Source: Terribacillus halophilus (GTDB taxonomy: Bacteria; Bacillota; Bacilli; Bacillales; Amphibacillaceae). From it: DNA of 64,000 bases. The translations under genes and the position numbers were made by a program. This document shows, in pieces, positions 54,390 to 63,618 of this stretch. Within the stretch, counting starts at the first letter, position 1; each line of letters starts with the position of its first letter. The stretch lies in the NCBI RefSeq assembly GCF_900101385.1, contig NZ_FMZB01000012.1:1-64000 (forward strand). The letters run 5' to 3'. The notes beneath the pieces were generated by a model. That model did not search any database. It had not been told where the DNA came from and was given only the letters and a program-made list of their open reading frames with translations.

Positions 54390-55094
54390 TTATCCTATAA
54401 AGTAGCCAACTGTCAGACCTCCGACGATGGCAAATCCTAAAGCCCATTCTTTCAGCCAGTTTTTCTGCAGTTTATTTGCTGCCAGCAAGGTAATGATCGT
54501 TATTCCGATACTTGTAAGAATGACAAGAGTATGACTACTGCTTTTTACCGCTTCATTTGCGGCAAAGTAACCGAAGGCACCGAGCATGGCTGCCGTCGAA
54601 ATGACTACCATCTTTTTTGTCCCGTTTTTCCTTGCTGTGATTTTCTTTTGGAAAGAACCAAGTGACTTTGTGAAGAAAAATGTAACGAGCAGCCAGCCAG
54701 TACCACCGATGCATAATGTCCAAGCAATTGTTGTGAACGCCTCCGGACCAAAGTCAGCTGTTCCAAGCTCTGTGCCATATGCGCTTGAGGCCATCTGAGC
54801 ACCAAGAGATTCTGTAGCTGACGAACCAATGATCGCACTGCGCATCATGGTAAGCGGGTTACCGATCAACGTCATCAGCGAAACTGCAATGATAATATTC
54901 CCCAGTGCAGGACCAATGGCGGCGATAGCACCGGTTTTCATAGCACTCCTGGCTTCCTGCTCGGTCATACCAACTGAGGATCTAGCCTGGTAAGCTGACC
55001 TGACAAATACGACCCCTTGGAAAAGGACGATACTGACGACAAGCAGACAGAATACCCAGAGAATCCCGCTATTCATGATTTCGGAAATCGGCAA
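54390..55094 (-). CDS. DUF5058-like membrane protein, amidohydrolase operon
   Basis: A 234-residue membrane protein with about five to six hydrophobic segments: SGILWVFCLLVVSIVLFQGV near the start, then TGAIAAIGPALGNIIIAVSL and a conserved-looking FGPEAFTTIAWTLCIGGTGW. I recall such proteins as DUF5058, commonly next to M20 amidohydrolases. TTG 55094 has AAAAGGGGG at 7-base spacing. First gene of the three-gene operon; 17 bases separate it from the second membrane gene. Confidence 0.78.
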   Translation of the reverse strand: MPISEIMNSGILWVFCLLVVSIVLFQGVVFVRSAYQARSSVGMTEQEARSAMKTGAIAAIGPALGNIIIAVSLMTLIGNPLTMMRSAIIGSSATESLGAQMASSAYGTELGTADFGPEAFTTIAWTLCIGGTGWLLVTFFFTKSLGSFQKKITARKNGTKKMVVISTAAMLGAFGYFAANEAVKSSSHTLVILTSIGITIITLLAANKLQKNWLKEWALGFAIVGGLTVGYFIG

Positions 55095-55783
55095 TGTATA
55101 GCCCCCTTTTAATTGATAAATAATTCTGATTTTTATGGTAATTGAGAGAGTACTTGGTGTCAAAACCTTTATGAAAAACAGTCATATAGGAGTAAAAGTT
55201 AAGAGAAATCAATACGGAATCTTACCTAGCGCTTGTCAGTTTTTTTATCAAAATCCCTTCATTTAGTAATAAAATGCTGCTTACAAGCTTTTATCTTTAA
55301 AGGAATGCAAGAAAAAAAGAGCAACCCATTGAATAAATGAATTGCCTTGAATTTTGATAGCACTATTTGCTGTTCCCATTCGATACATACAATAGCCAAA
55401 ACTAATTCTGTCTATCTTTCGTTCGCGTTAATCTTCCCAATAAAAGATAGCATCCATAATGATGTAATTTCCGGGTTCGCGATAGATTGTTGGAATGGTC
55501 GTTTGAAAAGACAAAGAAGACCGTGCATTTTCGGCATGTGAGCTTCAATCATTTCCTCGTCTTTTGTAACGTATGGAAAACTGTCTCCTATCACGTTGCC
55601 TGCTATCAGTTCTTTCAATTCCTGTTTCGTAAAACACTGTCAATCTGCTCCTCCAATCGATTCCTGTCATATTATTATAGAATAAAATTCTTTGTACCTC
55701 ACCTGTCTGTGAACACTCCTCGATGACATAAACACTCCCAGATCCACATACATCTAGACTATGGACAAGTTGAGGTGACAAAT
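55095..55783. other. Long intergenic region, mostly uninterpreted
   Basis: About 690 bases without a confident gene. On the minus strand a 68-codon frame, 55412-55618, reads LKELIAGNVIGDSFPYVTKD and later MIEAHMPKMHGLLCLFKRPF. It looks protein-like, with AGGAA before its TTG, and could be a small gene or a fragment. GGAGGAGC upstream at about 55650 instead fits a 32-codon frame in another register. Both are too weak to call. No repeat, RNA or transposon signal is visible. Confidence 0.4.
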
Positions 55784-57310
55784 GTGGGGAAACAATCATT
55801 ATTAAAAGGTACGATCATTTTGGCTGTGGCGGCTTGCTACAGCAAGCTGATTGGATTCATAAACGGAATCGTTTTGTCACGGCTGTTAGGACCGGAAGGA
55901 ATCGGGCTTGCCATGATGGCAATGCCGATTACTGGTCTCTTGATTGCGGTCACGGGGTTTGGGCTCGAGGTGGCGGTCGCCAATCTCGTGGCAGAAAATA
56001 ATGCGACGAATAATCGGACAAGACTGCGGCATGTCCTTTCTCTCTCCTTTTTGATAACAGGTACATTAAGTGTTGTCACATCTTTGCTTTTATTTGGTGT
56101 CCTTCACTTTGCTCCTGGAATTTTATTTGCCGATGAGCGGGCAATCTACACATTTATGGCTATCATCCCGATCATCCCGATAGTCGCGATATCGTCCATT
56201 TTAAAAGGTTACTTCCATGGAAAACAGTATATGTCCCCTGGAGCGTTTGCCTCAATTTTGGAACAAAGTGTGCAGCTTGTTGTGACGTACATGCTCGTCC
56301 AATACCTGCTTCCATATGGACTCGGGGTAGCTGCTGCTGGCGCTGTCATCAGCATGGTCATCGGGGAAGCGATATCTTTAGGGGTTTTGATGGTCGCTTT
56401 CAACAGACAAAAGGAATTCAAGTGGCGTTTTTTCCATATCATCGGTGATCTCGTTCGTGACGGGAAACAGCATACCCGTGACTTGATAAGGGTCGCATTA
56501 CCGAATACCGGCAGCCATTTGGTCAATAGCTTCGCAGGTGTACTGCTGCCGATTATCATCACCCACAGCTTTCTAACAGCCGGACTCACTGCCGAGACGG
56601 CTACCGAAACATATGGTCTTTTAATGGGGTATGTGATGCCGCTCGTATTCGTCCCGACATTCATCACTCATTCCTTATCGACAAATTTGCTCCCTTCCAT
56701 CAGTGACTTATACGCAAGGCGTCAATTCCGAGAAATGTACAGCAATATAAACCAGGTGATCAATGTCACCATGATGATCTGCATTCCTTGGGCGCTGTTT
56801 CTTTATTTCTTTGCGCCCGATCTGACTGGCTTGTTCTATCATTCGGAAGAAGCTGGCCTGCTCATTCAAAAAATGATCTTTTGCTTTATGCTCAGCTACT
56901 TACAGATACCGCTCCAGGCGGTGCTGATCGGGATCGGGAAGAGCAGTGTTGTCTTGTATAACAATCTCATTGCTGCTCTTGCAAGTCTTTTGATGATCTA
57001 TTTTGTTGCTTCTCAGCCGAGCATGGGGGTAAATGGTGTCATTCTCGGGCTGAACTTAGGGGAAGTACTTGGTACAGTGCTGCACTTTGCGAGTCTTTAT
57101 CAGGCGGTCCGTTTCCCATTCAGTTTTGCCCGGTTCTACAAACTGCTATTGGCCATCACCTGTATGGCATCCTGCGCAATTTTCTTGTATATGACGCTGG
57201 ATTCCTATATTACAAATGGATATGTACTGTTAAGCAGCGTACTGCTCGTATCTGCTGCCTTTTATTTGCTCCTTCTCCACCGATTCCGACTATTCAAACA
57301 AGAACAGTAG
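55784..57310 (+). CDS. spoVB: Stage V sporulation protein B / lipid II-type flippase family
   Basis: A 508-residue MATE/MOP-superfamily membrane protein with about 14 membrane segments, similar to SpoVB and other MurJ-like flippases used in spore cortex synthesis. Features: SKLIGFINGIVLSRLLGPEGIGLAM near residues 19-43 (shortened motif SRLLGPEGIG), a basic loop RDLIRVALPNTGSHL and a C-terminal LLHRFRLF. GTG 55784 follows TGAGGTGA. It might also be a paralogue exporting another polysaccharide. A single-gene transcript followed by nrnB. Confidence 0.88.
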   Translation: MGKQSLLKGTIILAVAACYSKLIGFINGIVLSRLLGPEGIGLAMMAMPITGLLIAVTGFGLEVAVANLVAENNATNNRTRLRHVLSLSFLITGTLSVVTSLLLFGVLHFAPGILFADERAIYTFMAIIPIIPIVAISSILKGYFHGKQYMSPGAFASILEQSVQLVVTYMLVQYLLPYGLGVAAAGAVISMVIGEAISLGVLMVAFNRQKEFKWRFFHIIGDLVRDGKQHTRDLIRVALPNTGSHLVNSFAGVLLPIIITHSFLTAGLTAETATETYGLLMGYVMPLVFVPTFITHSLSTNLLPSISDLYARRQFREMYSNINQVINVTMMICIPWALFLYFFAPDLTGLFYHSEEAGLLIQKMIFCFMLSYLQIPLQAVLIGIGKSSVVLYNNLIAALASLLMIYFVASQPSMGVNGVILGLNLGEVLGTVLHFASLYQAVRFPFSFARFYKLLLAITCMASCAIFLYMTLDSYITNGYVLLSSVLLVSAAFYLLLLHRFRLFKQEQ

Positions 57311-57377
57311 CAGACAATCATGCTTGAAGCCGATATTTCCGCTAGGTTATACTAATACTAGTAATTGAGGTGAAGAG

Positions 57378-58598
57378 ATGTATAAACTATTGACGCATAA
57401 TGACTTGGACGGTGTCGGCTGTGGTATTTTGGCGACACTCGCTTTTGGAGAGGATGTTGATATCCGCTATAACTCCATCAGCAGTCTGAATGAAGAAGTA
57501 AAGAAATTCCTGGCTGATGAAACCCAGCATGAGAAAGAATTATGGGTGACGGACTTGGCAGTGAATGAAGAGAATGAAGCTGCCATCAGCGAATTCATTC
57601 AATCCGGCGGAAAGGCTCGCCTTATCGACCATCACAAGACAAGTGAACATCTGAATGCCCACGATTGGGCATGGATTGAGACAAAGCAAGAAGATGGAAA
57701 GCAGACTTCGGCAACAAGTATGCTGTATGACGTCCTGGTGAGTGAAGGGCATTTGGAGAAAACAAATGCGGTGAGCGAATTTGTCGAGCTTGTCCGCCAA
57801 TATGATACATGGGAATGGGAAAAACGGCAGAATGAAGCTGCCAAGCAGCTGAATGCCCTTCTCTTCCTGCAGAGCATCGAAGAATTTGCCGATGAGATGA
57901 TTGATCGCTTACAGCAGGGTGACACGTTTGTTTTCAGCGATTTGGAAGAGAAATTGCTGAAAGTGCAGGATGCCCAGACAGCCCGTTATATCCGCAAAAA
58001 AAGGAAACAAGTCGTTCCTGTCAAAATAGATACATATTTAGCTGGTGTCGTCCATGCAGAGTCCTATCTCTCTGAATTAGGCAATGATTTAGGCAAAACG
58101 TTCCCGCATCTTGATTTGATTGTCATGGTGATGATGGGGACAAAACGCTTAAGTCTCCGTACAATCCATGATGATGTCGATGTATCAGCAATTGCCGGCA
58201 ACTACGGCGGCGGCGGACATCAAAAAGCGTCCGGAGCATCATTAACCGAAGATGCTTTTGAATTGTTCGTAAAGAAAGCTTTCGATCTGCAGACATTGCG
58301 ACCGGATGCGATCGATAATCGATTCAACGTGCCCGAAAATGATCTTGGAACGTTGTATGCAAATGAGCAAAATGATAAGTTCCTTATCGTGCAACAAAAC
58401 CGAAAGTATTACATCATGAAAAATCAACAGCCAGCAGAAATCGGCTTTAAATCATTCGAAGAAGCGGAAAGACAATTGAAACGGGACGAACTCGCTTTCC
58501 TCGTCACTGATCACCGCTACGTTAAATATTTGAGTGAACGCGTGAAGAAACAGGACCTTACCGTAGATCAGCCAGTCCATAAGAATCAAGAAAACTAA
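57378..58598 (+). CDS. nrnB: NanoRNase/DHH phosphoesterase NrnB
   Basis: A 406-residue DHH-DHHA1 protein. The metal motifs are HNDLDGVG (7-14), VTDLAV (57-62) and the eponymous DHH at 84-86; the C-terminal DHHA1 domain has NYGGGGHQKASG (about 274-285), which holds the substrate. It matches B. subtilis NrnB (YngD) in length and layout; that enzyme degrades 2-5 nucleotide RNA leftovers and pGpG. GAGGTGAAGAG precedes the ATG. A terminator follows. Confidence 0.92.
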   Translation: MYKLLTHNDLDGVGCGILATLAFGEDVDIRYNSISSLNEEVKKFLADETQHEKELWVTDLAVNEENEAAISEFIQSGGKARLIDHHKTSEHLNAHDWAWIETKQEDGKQTSATSMLYDVLVSEGHLEKTNAVSEFVELVRQYDTWEWEKRQNEAAKQLNALLFLQSIEEFADEMIDRLQQGDTFVFSDLEEKLLKVQDAQTARYIRKKRKQVVPVKIDTYLAGVVHAESYLSELGNDLGKTFPHLDLIVMVMMGTKRLSLRTIHDDVDVSAIAGNYGGGGHQKASGASLTEDAFELFVKKAFDLQTLRPDAIDNRFNVPENDLGTLYANEQNDKFLIVQQNRKYYIMKNQQPAEIGFKSFEEAERQLKRDELAFLVTDHRYVKYLSERVKKQDLTVDQPVHKNQEN

Positions 58599-58599
58599 A

Positions 58600-58637
58600 A
58601 AAAGGCGGAAAACATGTCATTGTTTTCCGCCCTTTTT
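58600..58637. terminator. Bidirectional terminator after nrnB
   Basis: A perfect 11-bp stem GGCGGAAAACA/TGTTTTCCGCC (with short loop) between A-run and T-run; it also serves the minus-strand small gene ending at 58636. Confidence 0.9.
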
Positions 58638-58788
58638 ATTGTTGTTCTTCTGCTGTCGCGATTGCTTGTTCGATCAGCAATATATCTTCATGTATCAAAT
58701 TCCGGATTTGCGGTTCCGGACACCGTCTGTATTCATCCTCCAGCCGTTTCAACTCTGTATAAAAGATATCCTTGTCCGTAAAATGCAT
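58636..58788 (-). CDS. 50-residue soluble protein, unrecognised
   Basis: ATG 58788 lies 8 bases after a perfect GGAGG (58801-58797 on the minus strand) and opens a 50-codon frame: MHFTDKDIFYTELKRLEDEY, then RRCPEPQIRNLIHEDILLIE and QAIATAEEQQ. The composition is normal for a helical cytosolic protein with a Cys-Pro motif at 23-24. The stop codon abuts the shared terminator. It is a convincing small gene; I do not recognise its family. Confidence 0.82.
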   Translation of the reverse strand: MHFTDKDIFYTELKRLEDEYRRCPEPQIRNLIHEDILLIEQAIATAEEQQ

Positions 58789-58987
58789 ATATTCTGCCTC
58801 CAAATGGCCTTTTTATTTATATATGCCGAATGCGGGATGAAATATACCCTGTATGTAACATTATTTTTATAGTTGTTGCCTCTCAAGATATATGGTAGAA
58901 TCTCTAACATAGTTCAAATATTTTCAATATTTCATTTATTGAATTGTCTAACTATTTAGAAAACGTTTCTGCTTGGAGGCATTTATC

Positions 58988-60337
58988 GTGAAAAAATCAA
59001 TTCCATTTTCTTATGTCATCGTTACTGGTTTCATGCTATTCGCCCTTTTCTTTGGGGCAGGCAACCTGATCTTCCCCGCTCTTCTTGGCCAACAGTCTGG
59101 AACCAATGTATTGACTGCAAACCTTGGCTTCATCATCACTGGTGTCGGCTTACCGCTTCTCGGTATCCTAGCCTTCGCCATTTCAGGTAAAAATGATCTG
59201 CAGGACTTAGCCAGCCGGGCGCATCCGATCTTTGGGCTTGCTTTTACCATCATTTTATATCTATCCATCGGTCCATTATTTGCGATGCCGCGTACAGGTA
59301 CAGTATCATTTGAAATCGGCATCCAGCCATTTTTAGCTGATGATAGCGGACCATGGCCATTGATCATTTATTCCATCTTGTTCTTCGGGATTACGTGCTT
59401 CTTCTCTTTGAAGCCAGCTAAAATTGTTGATGTAGTCGGGAAGTATTTGACACCAGCTCTGCTTCTATTCATCGCGGTCTTGATTATCACTGTGCTTATC
59501 AACCCGATCGGCAGTCCACAAAATCCAACGGAAACATACAGTAGCAACGCTTTCTTCAAAGGTTTCCAGGAAGGCTATCTGACGATGGATACATTGGCAG
59601 CATTCGTATTCGGAATCATTGTCATCAATTCTGTAAAAAACATTGGTATCTCGGACCGTAAAAGTATACTTAGTTTCACAACGAAAGCTGCTTTGATTGC
59701 CGCTGCACTACTTGCTTTGATTTATACGTCTTTATCTTATCTTGGTGCAACAAGTGTAACTGGAATAGGTTTGCTGGATAATGGCGGTGCCGTACTAGCT
59801 GGAGTTTCTGAATCCTATTACGGCACACTAGGAAACGCCTTGCTTGGTTTGATTGTACTGGGTGCCTGCTTGACAACAAGTATCGGTTTGGTAACAGCAT
59901 GCAGCAGCTATTTCAGTCGTCTGCTCCCTAAAGTACCTTATAACATTATTGCCGTTGTGCTTACCATTTTCAGTGCTGTTATCGCAAATGCAGGATTGGC
60001 TAATATCATCGCATTCAGTGTCCCTGTTCTAACGATCATATATCCGCTTGCAATCGTCTTGATTTTCCTGACCTTCTTGCATAATGCCTTTGCTGGAAGC
60101 AGAGCCGTTTACTTGATAAGCCTGCTTTTCACATTTGCAGTCAGCTTGATGGAGGGATTGAATGCAGCAAAGCTGCCTATCCCTGGAGTACAGGAATTCC
60201 TGATAGATAACCTGCCGATGTACAGCGTAGGGCTTGGCTGGCTATTGCCGGCAATTGTTGGAGCTGTGATCGGATTCATCATCCATTTAGTTACTCGATC
60301 TGACCAAAATGAACTAAAGAATGCAGATGCACGATAA
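58988..60337 (+). CDS. brnQ: Branched-chain amino acid transporter BrnQ
   Basis: A 449-residue cation symporter for Leu, Ile and Val with 12 membrane segments. The N-terminal LFALFFGAGNLIFPALLGQQ (about 18-37) is the family signature, followed by PRTGTVSFEIG (about 99-109). GTG 58988 is set by CTTGGAGGC with proper spacing; five codons upstream in frame include the ribosome site. B. subtilis brnQ is repressed by CodY; the 100-base upstream region is A+T-rich but I see no strong CodY box. A terminator follows. Confidence 0.95.
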   Translation: MKKSIPFSYVIVTGFMLFALFFGAGNLIFPALLGQQSGTNVLTANLGFIITGVGLPLLGILAFAISGKNDLQDLASRAHPIFGLAFTIILYLSIGPLFAMPRTGTVSFEIGIQPFLADDSGPWPLIIYSILFFGITCFFSLKPAKIVDVVGKYLTPALLLFIAVLIITVLINPIGSPQNPTETYSSNAFFKGFQEGYLTMDTLAAFVFGIIVINSVKNIGISDRKSILSFTTKAALIAAALLALIYTSLSYLGATSVTGIGLLDNGGAVLAGVSESYYGTLGNALLGLIVLGACLTTSIGLVTACSSYFSRLLPKVPYNIIAVVLTIFSAVIANAGLANIIAFSVPVLTIIYPLAIVLIFLTFLHNAFAGSRAVYLISLLFTFAVSLMEGLNAAKLPIPGVQEFLIDNLPMYSVGLGWLLPAIVGAVIGFIIHLVTRSDQNELKNADAR

Positions 60338-60351
60338 GCTTAATAACAAGA

Positions 60352-60388
60352 AAGCACGCTTGGGATAATTCCAAGCGTGTTTTCTTTT
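60352..60388 (+). terminator. Terminator after brnQ
   Basis: The stem AAAGCACGCTTGG/CCAAGCGTGTTTT with a 6-base loop followed by CTTTT. Confidence 0.88.
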
Positions 60389-60495
60389 GAAATATTACAT
60401 AGCTGTGTCGACTCGAAGATGCAAAGCTGCTGACTTAGGACAATCTTTACCATTTATGCTACGCTTATAGAACGAATTGGAAAGGAGAGAGTTAG

Positions 60496-61338
60496 GTGCA
60501 TAAACATATCCCTACCATTAAATTGCATGATGGTTCTATTTTTCCTGCTGTGGGCTTCGGTACCTATCAATTGAAAGGGAGCCAAGGTGTGCAGGCAATC
60601 CGCAGCGCGATTGATGCTGGCTATCGCCTTTTGGACACTGCTTATAACTATGAGAATGAAGCGACTGTCGGACAGGCCATCAAACAGCATGGTATACCGC
60701 GAGAAGAAATCCTGGTGACATCCAAGCTTCCCGGCCGTTACCAGCAGTATGATGATGCGGTTACAGCGATTCAGGAATCCCTTTATCGTGCTGGCCTGGA
60801 TTATTATGACTTGTATTTGATCCATTGGCCCAATCCGAATCAAGACCACTACGTCGAAGCCTGGCAAGCTTTACTTGATGCACGCAAATGGGGTCTTATC
60901 CGTTCGATTGGTGTGTGCAACTTCTTGCCTGAACATTTGGACAGACTCAAAGCAGAAACAGGTGAGCTGCCAGTCATCAACCAGATCGAGCTGCATCCCT
61001 TTTTCAATCAAGAACAACAACGACACTATCACGAGGAAAATGGTATCGTGACGGAATCATGGAGTCCGCTTGGCCGAAAGACGAATCTGCTGGATCATCC
61101 ATTGTTAACTGAAATTGCCGAAACCCACGGCAGATCTGTATCTCAAATCGTATTGCGTTGGCATTACCAGCTTGGAAGCATCGCCATTCCTAAATCGGCT
61201 ACGCCAAGCAGACAGCTTGAGAATATTACCCTCTTCGATTTTGAGCTCGATCAAGTCGACATGGACAAAATTAGCAGCCTGACAAAGGCGGACGGACGTA
61301 TTGCCGACCAAGACCCGGCAGTTTATGAAGAATTTTAA
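60496..61338 (+). CDS. Aldo/keto reductase (YtbE-like)
   Basis: A 280-residue NADPH-dependent aldo/keto reductase. The catalytic tetrad is present: Asp47 and Tyr52 (DTAYNYENE), Lys77 (TSKLPG) and His110 (LIHWPNP). The C-terminal AIPKSATPSRQLENITLFDF holds the NADPH adenosine. Probably reduces small aldehydes such as methylglyoxal. GTG 60496 follows AAAGGAGAG at 6 bases. Convergent with topB. Confidence 0.94.
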   Translation: MHKHIPTIKLHDGSIFPAVGFGTYQLKGSQGVQAIRSAIDAGYRLLDTAYNYENEATVGQAIKQHGIPREEILVTSKLPGRYQQYDDAVTAIQESLYRAGLDYYDLYLIHWPNPNQDHYVEAWQALLDARKWGLIRSIGVCNFLPEHLDRLKAETGELPVINQIELHPFFNQEQQRHYHEENGIVTESWSPLGRKTNLLDHPLLTEIAETHGRSVSQIVLRWHYQLGSIAIPKSATPSRQLENITLFDFELDQVDMDKISSLTKADGRIADQDPAVYEEF

Positions 61339-61371
61339 AAAAGCGCTGTGCAGATTTTGCACAGCGCTCTC
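61335..61371. terminator. Bidirectional terminator between the aldo/keto reductase and topB
   Basis: A perfect 11-bp stem AGCGCTGTGCA/TGCACAGCGCT-type repeat; on the minus strand it is followed by TTTTTT, and on the plus strand only by CTCGTTATTTTTT, so it is best for topB. Confidence 0.85.
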
Positions 61372-61372
61372 G

Positions 61373-63526
61373 TTATTTTTTCTCGAATTCCATTTTCCAG
61401 CTATAATAGTCGTTATCTGGATTCTTTTCATAAGAAAGATAAGCAGAAAACTTTTTGCCTCGTTTGCTTGTCAGCCCTTTTACATGGGCAGTGCCGCTTT
61501 TGAGCAATGCTTTCACCATCGTCTTTGTCGGCTTCTTCCGCATGGCTGCCAGGAATTTATCGGCTTTCCAAATAATGAAGCTGCAAGACTTTTTGTAGTT
61601 TTTACAGCCAAATCCTTTGTACCCTTCCACGACTTCTCCGCCACAAGCCGGACACTTGCCTAGTACTTCATGGGTGAGGGTTTGCTTTTCGATTGTCCGG
61701 ATCGGAGCTGCTTCATCTTGTTTCATCGTTTGGACAGCTTCTTTTGTAAAGGAAAAAATCATATCCAGAAAATCTTCCCGACCGACTTTAGCATCCTCGA
61801 TATCAGCCAATGTCTTCTCCAGCCTGCCGGTAAAGTTCAAGTCAAATAACGGCTTGACTGGGAAAGTTTCCACCAGCTTCTTACCTGTTTCCGTTACATG
61901 CAGTTCTTTTCCTTTGTTGCTGATGTAGTGAATGTCTTTCAGTTTTTTGATTGTTTCCGCTCTTGTTGCTGCCGTCCCGATACTGAAGCCGCGGAGCACT
62001 TCGCCGATTTCCTCTTCCTCCTGTCTACCTTTGCCGCAAGTTTCCATGACACGCAATAACGTCTTTTCGGTATGCGGTTTCGGGGGCTGCGTCATATGAG
62101 AGGTCACAGCCGTTTCCCACGTATCTACCATCATGCCTTCCTGGACATCGGGCAGCAGTGTTTCTTTCGTTTGCTGCTTCTCGACTTTCTTCCAGCCATC
62201 TACAAGCTGAATTCGGCCCTTGGAAATAAAGCTGCCTGATAGAGACACACCCGGAATCCAAGTTTCCAGCGTGGTTTCCTCATATACCGCGACCGGCATG
62301 AACTGCATGATAAAACGGTTTTTGATGGCCGTATACACGAGCTCCTGATCCGGCGTAAGCCTTTTTGGCAGAACGTAGGTTGGGATGATGGCACTATGGC
62401 TGGAAACTTTGCTGTTATTGAATACTCGCTTTGAACGGGTAAATTTGATTTCAGACTCATAAGGCAGTCCCGCTGTCACTTTTTTCAGTACACCAGCCGC
62501 TTTGGATACTAGGCTCTCTTCCAATGCTGTACTGGAGGTCCGTGGATACGTAATATATTTTTTCTCGTATAAGGTTTGCGCCACTTTCAGCACCTTATCG
62601 GATGTCCAGCCGCTGTATCTTGCCGTCATATAACCTTGCAGACCTGATAAATTGAACAAAGGCGGGCAGAACTCCTTTTTCTCTTCTGTCTGCTTGTCCT
62701 TGATTTGTCCTTGTTTTCCTTGGATTTGCTGAAGGATGTTTTGCAGCGGTTCTCTTTCCTTGAACTTATCCGTTTTCCCTTCCTTATAGACCCCTTCATA
62801 GAATTGCTTATCAGGTGTACGGAAGGTCGCCATCAGTTTGAAATAAGGCTCCGGCTTGAAATTGCGGATCTCCTCGTCGCGATCATAAATGATTTTTAGA
62901 GTCGGCAACAGGACGCGGCCGATGTTCAACACTTGGCCACGACCGCTCTGATAACGGAGTGTTGCTACCGAAGTCAGGTTGATGCCGATAACCCAATCAG
63001 CCCATTGTCGGCCGATACCGGCATCATAAAGAGGCTGAAGCTCCGTGTTTGGTCGCAAAGACCCAAGGCCGCGCAGTACTTCCTGTTCGGTCCACTCATT
63101 GAGGAGCAGCCTGTAGACGGGCTTGGCCGGCTTGACATAGTTGATGATGCTGTCGCCGATCAGCTGCCCTTCGCGGTCATAGTCACAAGCAGACACAACC
63201 TTGCTGACATCCCTTCTTTGCATCAGCCGTTTCACGATGGCAATCTGCTTTTTCGCCCCCGGATCAGCAGCATCACGATTGCGCGGGCTTGACTTCACCT
63301 TGTAACGGAACGATTCCGGTACGAACGGAAAATTATCCAGTTTCCACCTCGCCATTTTCGCGTCATAGTCTTTCGCGTCATACAACTGCAGCAAATGACC
63401 GAAAGCCCATGTGATGATATAATCAGGACCTTCATAAAACCCATCCTGTTTTGTTTTAATTTTCAATGCATCAGCGATATTCTTCGCAACCGAAGGTTTT
63501 TCCGCCAATATGACAGTCATACTCAT
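61373..63526 (-). CDS. topB: DNA topoisomerase III
   Basis: A 717-residue type IA topoisomerase that decatenates and relaxes negatively supercoiled DNA. The N-terminal TOPRIM fold shows ILAEKPSVAKNIAD (about 6-19) and the metal motif SACDYDREGQ (about 112-121). The catalytic tyrosine lies in KYITYPRTSST (about 320-330). The C-terminus has a Topo-type zinc-finger-like element C-P-A-C-G...C...C (about 636-656). It corresponds to the shorter Bacillus TopB. ATG 63526 has GGAG about 13 bases upstream; ATG 63520 is an alternative. Confidence 0.95.
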   Translation of the reverse strand: MSMTVILAEKPSVAKNIADALKIKTKQDGFYEGPDYIITWAFGHLLQLYDAKDYDAKMARWKLDNFPFVPESFRYKVKSSPRNRDAADPGAKKQIAIVKRLMQRRDVSKVVSACDYDREGQLIGDSIINYVKPAKPVYRLLLNEWTEQEVLRGLGSLRPNTELQPLYDAGIGRQWADWVIGINLTSVATLRYQSGRGQVLNIGRVLLPTLKIIYDRDEEIRNFKPEPYFKLMATFRTPDKQFYEGVYKEGKTDKFKEREPLQNILQQIQGKQGQIKDKQTEEKKEFCPPLFNLSGLQGYMTARYSGWTSDKVLKVAQTLYEKKYITYPRTSSTALEESLVSKAAGVLKKVTAGLPYESEIKFTRSKRVFNNSKVSSHSAIIPTYVLPKRLTPDQELVYTAIKNRFIMQFMPVAVYEETTLETWIPGVSLSGSFISKGRIQLVDGWKKVEKQQTKETLLPDVQEGMMVDTWETAVTSHMTQPPKPHTEKTLLRVMETCGKGRQEEEEIGEVLRGFSIGTAATRAETIKKLKDIHYISNKGKELHVTETGKKLVETFPVKPLFDLNFTGRLEKTLADIEDAKVGREDFLDMIFSFTKEAVQTMKQDEAAPIRTIEKQTLTHEVLGKCPACGGEVVEGYKGFGCKNYKKSCSFIIWKADKFLAAMRKKPTKTMVKALLKSGTAHVKGLTSKRGKKFSAYLSYEKNPDNDYYSWKMEFEKK

Positions 63527-63577
63527 ATATTGATAAAACTCCTTTAATCTATCAAGCTCATAACTTCCATTCTATCA

Positions 63578-63614
63578 TAAAAAGCACCAACTCTTTAAAG
63601 AGAGTCAGTGCTTT
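63578..63614 (-). terminator. Terminator after the CBS-domain gene
   Basis: On the minus strand an imperfect stem AAGCACTGACTCT/AGAGTTGGTGCTT followed by TTTATG; it ends the CBS-domain transcript before topB. Confidence 0.8.
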
Positions 63615-63618
63615 GTCA

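Noticed and set aside
58880-58980. CodY box upstream of brnQ
   Set aside because: The A+T-rich ATTTTCAATATT stretch matches the CodY consensus at too few positions to claim.
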